Shown: positions 58,459 through 64,000 of the stretch, in pieces
How positions within the stretch are numbered: the stretch's first letter is position 1
Layout: every line of letters starts with the position of its first letter
NCBI GenBank assembly: GCA_964036665.1
Contig: OZ038526.1
Location: 23,560,001 to 23,624,000 of the forward strand
Source of the DNA: Gordius sp. MW1
Taxonomy: Eukaryota > Nematomorpha > Gordioida > Gordea > Gordiidae
Direction: 5' to 3'
DNA: 64,000 bases
Translations under genes and position numbers: made by a program
Notes under the pieces: generated by a model
The model's input: the letters and a program-made list of their open reading frames with translations, nothing else
Told to the model about the DNA's origin: nothing
Databases searched by the model: none

Positions 58459-59155
58459 GTAAACACTCAAAAATGTTGGAATAAGCCCCAGTCAGAGTGC
58501 CTCTTAAAGTCTCTTATTAATGGCGCTGGCAGAGGAACTTCTAGCGCTTAAAAGCTTAGTTCCACGCTCAGGTTACGAATGGCCCAAAGCTTACCCAAGT
58601 CGTAACCTCGGTTTACTTTCATTCAACAGCGATCTAAGATTAGGATGAAATATAATTGCTGAACACATTTCTTCACTTTGCGATAATTCCCTAAAATCGA
58701 ATGGCCATCATGGCCTACACTTTAATTGCAACAAAGCCCGGTATTTTTGACATACCGCGGTTAACACTCATACATAACTATTTTACCAAAGCTAATATCC
58801 CCTCTATTTTTAAACCCACAGGTCTCTATGAAGATAGCAAACGACCCGATGACTAAACTATAGGCGCTTGGGAAAAAGGACCTTTTACGTATTTGTCCCA
58901 TCTTATCACAACAAAGATCCCCTGTCTTCAGCCGAGTCTTGGAAGTTTTCAATTACTCTGAAATTAACAAAATAATTTTTGTTTATTGTGACAACCACCC
59001 TAACAACCTTTGGCCCAAGCCTTACAAATTATTAAGAAAAATAGGGAAACAAATTTCTTTACTATCCCATGATAGTCGAAAAGTTTTTTATAAGGCAGAA
59101 AATCGGCATAACTATCTGTAAATATAATTCATTAGCCATAGCGAAATGTTTTCCA
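58459..59155 (+). pseudogene. Decayed copy of the neighbouring reverse transcriptase, C-terminal part
   Basis: Broken frames match the C-terminal third of the ORF at 59336-62173: CLLKSLINGAG (vs ALKTLISGAS), NGHHGLHFNCNKARYF (vs KGHHGLHCKFNKARFL), TGLYEDSKRPDD (vs NGLCLSDKKRPDG), and KPYKLLRKIGKQIS (vs KTQALLKELGRRIA). The left edge GTAAACACTCAAAAAT (58460-58475) resembles the sequence left of the intact ORF (GTAAACATTCAAAAAT). If that is the element end, this copy is internally deleted. Same orientation as the intact copy, about 130 bp before it. Confidence 0.82.
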
Positions 59156-59276
59156 GATAATTATAATTCTTAATTTTATTATTTATTATTGTATCTTCAC
59201 AAAATTAAGCAATTAATATATTTTTTATTATGCAAGATTTACATTAAATGAAACTAAAAACAACATAAAAATCATA

Positions 59277-59322
59277 GAGGTAAACATTCAAAAATTGCCA
59301 TAGTCACAATCAGCAAATACCC
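59277..59322 (+). repeat. Left inverted repeat of the RT element
   Basis: Bases 59283-59303 are the exact reverse complement of 62118-62138 (21 bp; core CATTCAAAAATTGCCATAG). Imperfect pairing extends inward to an ATTTGC (reversed) at about 59313-59318, giving roughly 40 bp. The ORF starts 33 bp after the perfect core. Confidence 0.8.
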
Positions 59323-59335
59323 ATAATTATTCTAC

Positions 59336-62173
59336 ATGAACAACACAAACTCCACAACCCAAACCGGAACCTGTCCAGTCTGCTACAGGTTAGCTTCAAT
59401 TACCCTCTCTAATTTGATTCACGTTCACGGTCCATTAAAACAGAGGTGCCCAGGCTCTGGAAAACATCCAGCAGCTATACTCACCTCAACTCACAACCAT
59501 TTATCGCATAATACCTACTCCCAGGTCGGAACCACCACCAACAATACATATTCAGACATCCCTCATTCCCCTGTTAACAGGATTTTAAAAAACATCCCTA
59601 AAGGAGCCAGACATATAGTTCTAATTGCCCTTACTGATGCCATCTCAAACCTCTCTAAGGATCCAAGCAGCACCCTCCATTGGGCCAACCTTTTTCAATT
59701 TACTTCCCGTGTCCTTTCAGTACCACCATCAAATTACAAAGGTACCCTTTCGAACTGGGTTAAACAAAACTCAGCAAAATGGGACGTTTCATCACCCCCT
59801 ATTATTTACGAGCCACACATCCATAAGATTACATCAGTTCAACAAAGAGCCAAACGGGTTTCCGCTAAACTCAACCTTTTCGACATCCAGGGTGCTCTTC
59901 GCCTGGCCAATTCAGACTGCAAAATTTCCCCAGACACTCAAGAAACCTTCGAATATTTACAAATTAAACACCCTGAAAGAAATTGCTCCCAATTTCCCTC
60001 TACAATCAATTCCCCCTTCAAGGACTTCACATCGCATGAAATTCTCGAGGCTATCGGTTCTTTTAAAAAATCCTCAGTAGGTTCTGGTTTAGACGGTTTC
60101 CGGGCTTCACATTTAATAGAATTAACAAGACCTCACATTGACAGGTCTGGCCACTTCACATCCACCCTAGCAATCTTCCTTAACCAGGTTATTAAAGGCT
60201 TAGTACCTGACGCGATCTCTCCCTATTTTTTTGGGGCCACCCTAATATCACTTACCAAACCAGATGGTGGCCTTCGTCCAATAGCCATGGGTTCAATTTT
60301 TAGACGCCTATGCTGCAAACTAATTATTGCTCGAGTAAAAACCAACATTGCAGATCAATTAGCTCCCATCCAACTAGGTTTCGGAATCAAGTGTGGTTGT
60401 GAAATCGCCTCTCACGCTGTCCGCATAGCCCTCGCCCATCCCGACCATTCGATCCTAGCTAAGATCGACTTCAAAAACGCCTTTAATACTATCTACAGGT
60501 CACACTTCTTAACAGAGGCTTACAAATTTCTTCCCGAGTACTCCATTTTCCTTAATGCATGCTACGCTCCTACTTCCATGCTCAACTTTAATTCCAAAAT
60601 AATTGCATCGAGTGACGGCATTCAACAAGGAGACCCGCTAGGCCCCCTACTATTCTGCCTAGGTATAAAATCCCTGACCGAAGACCTAGCCTCTAAATAT
60701 AATCTATCACTCAACTTGTGGTACCTAGACGATGGTACCATCAAAGGAAATGCAGAAGACGTCAAAGAAGCCCTTTCATACCTTGAAGTCGAAGCTTCAA
60801 AAATTGGTCTCCATCTTAATCATACCAAGACCGAGGTTTGCAAAAACAATACTGACCCTTTAAGCCTAGACCCATACTTTGACGCTTTCAAACATATTCA
60901 CCCTAACGAACTAACGCACTTAGGATCTCCCATAGGTGGCTCACACCCTTGTAACAAGTTATTAACAGAGACAATCCAAAAACTAGTAGAAATCAAACCC
61001 CTCCTTTCTTACTTGCCAGCCCACCAGGCTTTCTTTTTAATTAAAAACTGCTATTCTTTACCTAAGATAAATCATATCTTCAGGTCATCCACCTCATTCT
61101 TAAATCCCAGTGCTCTATCTTTATTCGACCAAAAACTCAAAGACGTTGTCGAGGAAATCACAAACCTTTCTTTTACTGGGTCTCAATGGAAACAAGCGTG
61201 TCTCCCCACAAAATATGGTGGTTTGGGCCTGAGATCATCCTCTCTTGTAGCTTTGTCGGCCTTCATCTCGAGTCGACTTTCAGCCAAACCAATCATCGAC
61301 ATACTAATCGATCAACCAGATCCTTTCACCCAAATCGCCCTCGACATGTGGAGTTCTTTGTCCGACCCTAACACTCCATTCCCTACCATAAACTCTCAAA
61401 AGAGTTGGAACACTCCTCTCTACGACCATGCCCTTAAAACTCTTATATCGGGCGCATCGTTGGAGGAGTTACCAGCTTTAAGAAGTTTCGCATCAAGGTC
61501 CGGCCACGAGTGGTTGGAGGCCATCCCAAGTCGGACTCATGACCTTCAACTCTCCAACAACGAGTTCAGGATTGCAACAGGGCTCCGCCTAGGATGCGAT
61601 ATAGTTGCCTCTCATCAATGCAACTTATGTGGCTCATCCGTTGGTACAAAAGGTCACCACGGCCTGCATTGCAAATTTAATAAGGCCAGATTTCTACGGC
61701 ACACATCCGTTAACGCTCTTCTACAGAAGACATTCAAAAAGGCGGGCTTTCCTTCCCAATTGGAGCCTAATGGTCTTTGCCTTAGCGACAAGAAGAGACC
61801 TGATGGACAGACCCTCATCCCATGGGCAAAAGGGCTATGCCTAGCTTGGGACTACACTTGTCCGGATGCCTTTGCTCCCTCAAACCAAAACAAAGACCCC
61901 CTTGTTGATTCTGAAAGATTAAAATCCGCTAAATACGCAGAACTTAATTCCTCACTCCTTTTCTCCCCCATAGTGACCACTACCCTCACTACAATAGGTC
62001 CTAAAACCCAAGCCCTCCTGAAGGAATTGGGACGCCGCATAGCTGCCAATACCCTTGACAAAAGGGAAACTTTTTTTATAAAACAGAAAATCGGAATGAT
62101 TATTTGCCATTACAACGCTATGGCAATTTTTGAATGTTCACAAAATTTGTATTTTATAAAAGAAAAGGATTAG
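59336..62173 (+). CDS. Intact reverse transcriptase of a retroelement with putative C-terminal nuclease
   Basis: An uninterrupted 945-codon frame; the ATG is the first after an in-frame stop at 59324. Residues about 13-45: CPVC...HVHGPLKQRCPGSG, a zinc-finger-like Cys/His motif. About 80-165: KGARHIVLIALTDAI...NWVKQNSAKW. RT domain about 225-500: FKKSSVGSGLDGFRASHL, GGLRPIAMGSIFRRL, motif A AKIDFKNAFNTIY, motif B SDGIQQGDPLGPLLFCL, motif C LWYLDDGT with both catalytic Asp, LHLNHTKTEV, THLGSPIGG. C-terminus: CNLCGSSVGTKGHHGLHC (Cys/His cluster), KRPDG and LCLAWDYTCPDAFAPS. The latter two resemble the PD-(D/E)xK nuclease next to a CCHC cluster in R2-type retrotransposons. There is no APE endonuclease. 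Similar uncharacterised RT proteins are known in many animals. Codons are C-rich compared with the AT-rich flanks. Confidence 0.93.
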   Translation: MNNTNSTTQTGTCPVCYRLASITLSNLIHVHGPLKQRCPGSGKHPAAILTSTHNHLSHNTYSQVGTTTNNTYSDIPHSPVNRILKNIPKGARHIVLIALTDAISNLSKDPSSTLHWANLFQFTSRVLSVPPSNYKGTLSNWVKQNSAKWDVSSPPIIYEPHIHKITSVQQRAKRVSAKLNLFDIQGALRLANSDCKISPDTQETFEYLQIKHPERNCSQFPSTINSPFKDFTSHEILEAIGSFKKSSVGSGLDGFRASHLIELTRPHIDRSGHFTSTLAIFLNQVIKGLVPDAISPYFFGATLISLTKPDGGLRPIAMGSIFRRLCCKLIIARVKTNIADQLAPIQLGFGIKCGCEIASHAVRIALAHPDHSILAKIDFKNAFNTIYRSHFLTEAYKFLPEYSIFLNACYAPTSMLNFNSKIIASSDGIQQGDPLGPLLFCLGIKSLTEDLASKYNLSLNLWYLDDGTIKGNAEDVKEALSYLEVEASKIGLHLNHTKTEVCKNNTDPLSLDPYFDAFKHIHPNELTHLGSPIGGSHPCNKLLTETIQKLVEIKPLLSYLPAHQAFFLIKNCYSLPKINHIFRSSTSFLNPSALSLFDQKLKDVVEEITNLSFTGSQWKQACLPTKYGGLGLRSSSLVALSAFISSRLSAKPIIDILIDQPDPFTQIALDMWSSLSDPNTPFPTINSQKSWNTPLYDHALKTLISGASLEELPALRSFASRSGHEWLEAIPSRTHDLQLSNNEFRIATGLRLGCDIVASHQCNLCGSSVGTKGHHGLHCKFNKARFLRHTSVNALLQKTFKKAGFPSQLEPNGLCLSDKKRPDGQTLIPWAKGLCLAWDYTCPDAFAPSNQNKDPLVDSERLKSAKYAELNSSLLFSPIVTTTLTTIGPKTQALLKELGRRIAANTLDKRETFFIKQKIGMIICHYNAMAIFECSQNLYFIKEKD
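62100..62141 (+). repeat. Right inverted repeat, inside the end of the RT ORF
   Basis: Bases 62118-62138 (CTATGGCAATTTTTGAATG...) mirror 59283-59303. They encode the residues AMAIFEC near the C-terminus, so the repeat overlaps coding sequence, with the stop codon 33 bp further on. Confidence 0.8.
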
Positions 62174-63874
62174 TAAATTTGGTTGAAATTAGAATTAACT
62201 GGATTCCGCGAGTATAGTTTTTGGAATTAAAGGTGATCTAGTAGTTATATAGCCATACGTGAGTATGGACATGCAGTAAACCTCTCTTTGCCATTCCACA
62301 GAGTACATCCACCAAAGCACAGAACCAAATACCTTATGCTAAAGCAATGAGATTAACCATTGATTCAAGTTTCTGGCGGAAAACACGTGCTATGTCATGC
62401 CTATCGACTGGTGATTGGCCATGAATAAAAGCGCATGTACATTGCTTCAAGCAGGATTGCATGTAAATGTAATGAATAGGTCTGGACGACTGTAGTTAGG
62501 AACATACGCAATTGAATCTTGGGCTTATTCATGCATACGATGTGGACAAAATAGTTAGTTTCCTAACGTTAATTGTATTAGGGTCGAAGAGGCATCTCGC
62601 AATCAAAAATATTCTTCTGAGCAAAGTTTGGTCTGATTTATACGTTTGTAGAGCAGATGTTCCGATTCAATTTTGGCATACATATCTACGATGTATTGAT
62701 GGAATATTTGGCGGCATTTTAAAATATGATTTTTTGTACTCTCGAAGCATTATTCTTCAGGAATAATAGCTCCTAATAGATTGCATTTTAAGTTTGGCAG
62801 TTAATCATTGTCTGTATTTATCATTTCAACGTTAAAGTAATGTTTTTGTACTTATTAATAACCAAACTTCGTAAAAATACGAAAAAAACGAAACGTGAAT
62901 ATGTTTGTGAAAGCGCGCGTTGTTTTTATTTAAAAAAATGGTGACGTCTTAGGGTATCGAGAAGACTTATTGGCTTATACATTGTAAAAAAACGGGCGTA
63001 GTTAAGTAGAAAATTGAGACTCAAAAGACAAAGCAACCGTGGAAAAGAGTTTAAGGCAATAAGTAACACCATAACGATAAATAAGTATAAAAACGTTTTA
63101 TCTCTCGTCCGCTAGATGGCGGTAATTAACACCAAAAAACAAGGTTACAGCTGTCGCAGGTCGATAAAAACTTATATAAACCACATATTTGGTGCCAATC
63201 GGTCGAGAACGTTAAAAGTTATTAGAGGACAAAGAAAACAAAGTTACATTTATATATATAAATAGATGAATGTTAAATTTAAATTCCAAATGATTTGAGA
63301 GATGAGCCATCCTTATTTTCTCTTATAAACGATAAATTCCATTTTCGCTAAGTTAAAATTGGGCTACATTAATAAATTACTAAATTTAATGCAATCCTTA
63401 AAATTTTTTATGACCAAGCTTAAAAGTTTCTTTAAATTAACAAATTAACATTAAAAATCATTAGCTTTGTCACATCTAATTAAAATAAAAATGAACCAAT
63501 GGAAGGCCTTAATAATATCAAAGGACAATAGGAAATAATTTGCTTATTAGCCTCTCCAAAATAAGTTTGTATTTAAATATATAACCGGTATATTAATTAG
63601 TAACTTGTTGCGGGTCAAACTTTTTATAATCTTATTTCTGGCCGACTTGTTAGTAGTAACAGCCGATACCTGCACGTGCTATCAATATTCCTCTCAACAT
63701 ATTATTGTAATAAATAACATATTTGTTGTGAGCTTAACATTTTTAAGTTTAATAACCCCTTTAATTTTGTAGTATTTTACATTGTAATGAAGTAATAGAG
63801 CCGCTGCCATTTAAGTGTGTGAGATAATATCTTTAGCCAAAAACGATAGCTTTAGCCTTAGATATAGTATGCAT
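62174..63874. other. Downstream spacer with one unexplained 84-codon frame
   Basis: A frame at 62512-62766 (+) encodes an 84-residue peptide (MNLGLIHAYDVDKIVSFLTL...) without a recognised family. It is not clearly part of the RT element. No poly(A) tail or obvious 3' end of the element is seen just after 62173. Confidence 0.4.
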
Positions 63875-64000
63875 TAGTGTTGTAAAAAAACCGAAGTGTT
63901 TTCGACCAGGTTATGGCTGCGGTTTGGTCTTGGTCTATTTTTTTAAAAAGACTTAAGGTCTTTTGGTCGGTTATCTTAGTCGACCTTTAGTTAGCCGATA
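63875..64000 (+). mobile_element. hAT-like left end, cut by window edge
   Basis: Starts TAGTGTTGTAAAAAAACCGA, like the TAGTG end at 42161, then a dense set of TTGGTC/GACC motifs that resembles hAT subterminal arrays. The right end would be beyond the window. Confidence 0.5.

Overview
This is AT-rich eukaryotic DNA, most likely from an invertebrate animal. Evidence: a spliced host gene with GT-AG introns, Helitrons, many hAT-type ends, a Ty3/gypsy relic and non-LTR retrotransposon fragments. I found no bacterial operons, tRNA genes, rRNA or CRISPR arrays. The species cannot be named from the sequence.

Only one host gene is clear: ALYREF (Aly/REF, THO complex subunit 4) at 10791-15126 on +, six coding exons and 269 codons. 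It includes a 36-nt intron, a 2.7-kb intron and a 12-nt last coding exon (Met-Glu-Thr-stop). Almost everything else recognisable is mobile DNA, often nested.

Layout. 1-420: end of a decayed LINE (-). 584-9295: near-complete but dead autonomous Helitron (-) with both termini visible; its 3' part holds a higher-order minisatellite and its helicase is split by a hAT element (3087-4678) with a perfect 8-bp target duplication. 10791-15126: ALYREF. 16336-17926: non-autonomous Helitron containing a hAT deletion derivative and an (ACAT)n tract. 18.6-31.2 kb: hAT derivatives, short inverted-repeat elements and a roughly 0.5-kb direct duplication (26432 and 27999). 33774-34355 and 35579-35777: foldback and MULE-like elements. 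36526-40440: decayed Ty3/gypsy element. 41449-43311: long foldback element interrupted by a hAT. 43.8-51.2 kb: two LINE relics, one carrying a nested TA-flanked element, plus a hAT transposase fragment. 54252-57200: Helitron end, tandem repeats with a tRNA-like module, and palindromes. 57211-58354: hAT. 58459-62173: two copies of one reverse-transcriptase family in the same orientation, the first decayed, the second an uninterrupted 945-codon ORF. A further hAT-like end begins at 63875.

The most interesting item is the intact reverse transcriptase at 59336-62173. It has an N-terminal zinc-finger-like motif, all core RT motifs, and a C-terminal Cys/His cluster plus PD...D motif resembling a restriction-like endonuclease. 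It is bracketed by a 21-bp perfect inverted repeat (imperfect to about 40 bp) whose left copy has a counterpart at the left edge of the decayed copy upstream. An antisense 3' fragment of the same family, with a poly(A) tail, lies at 50016-50450.
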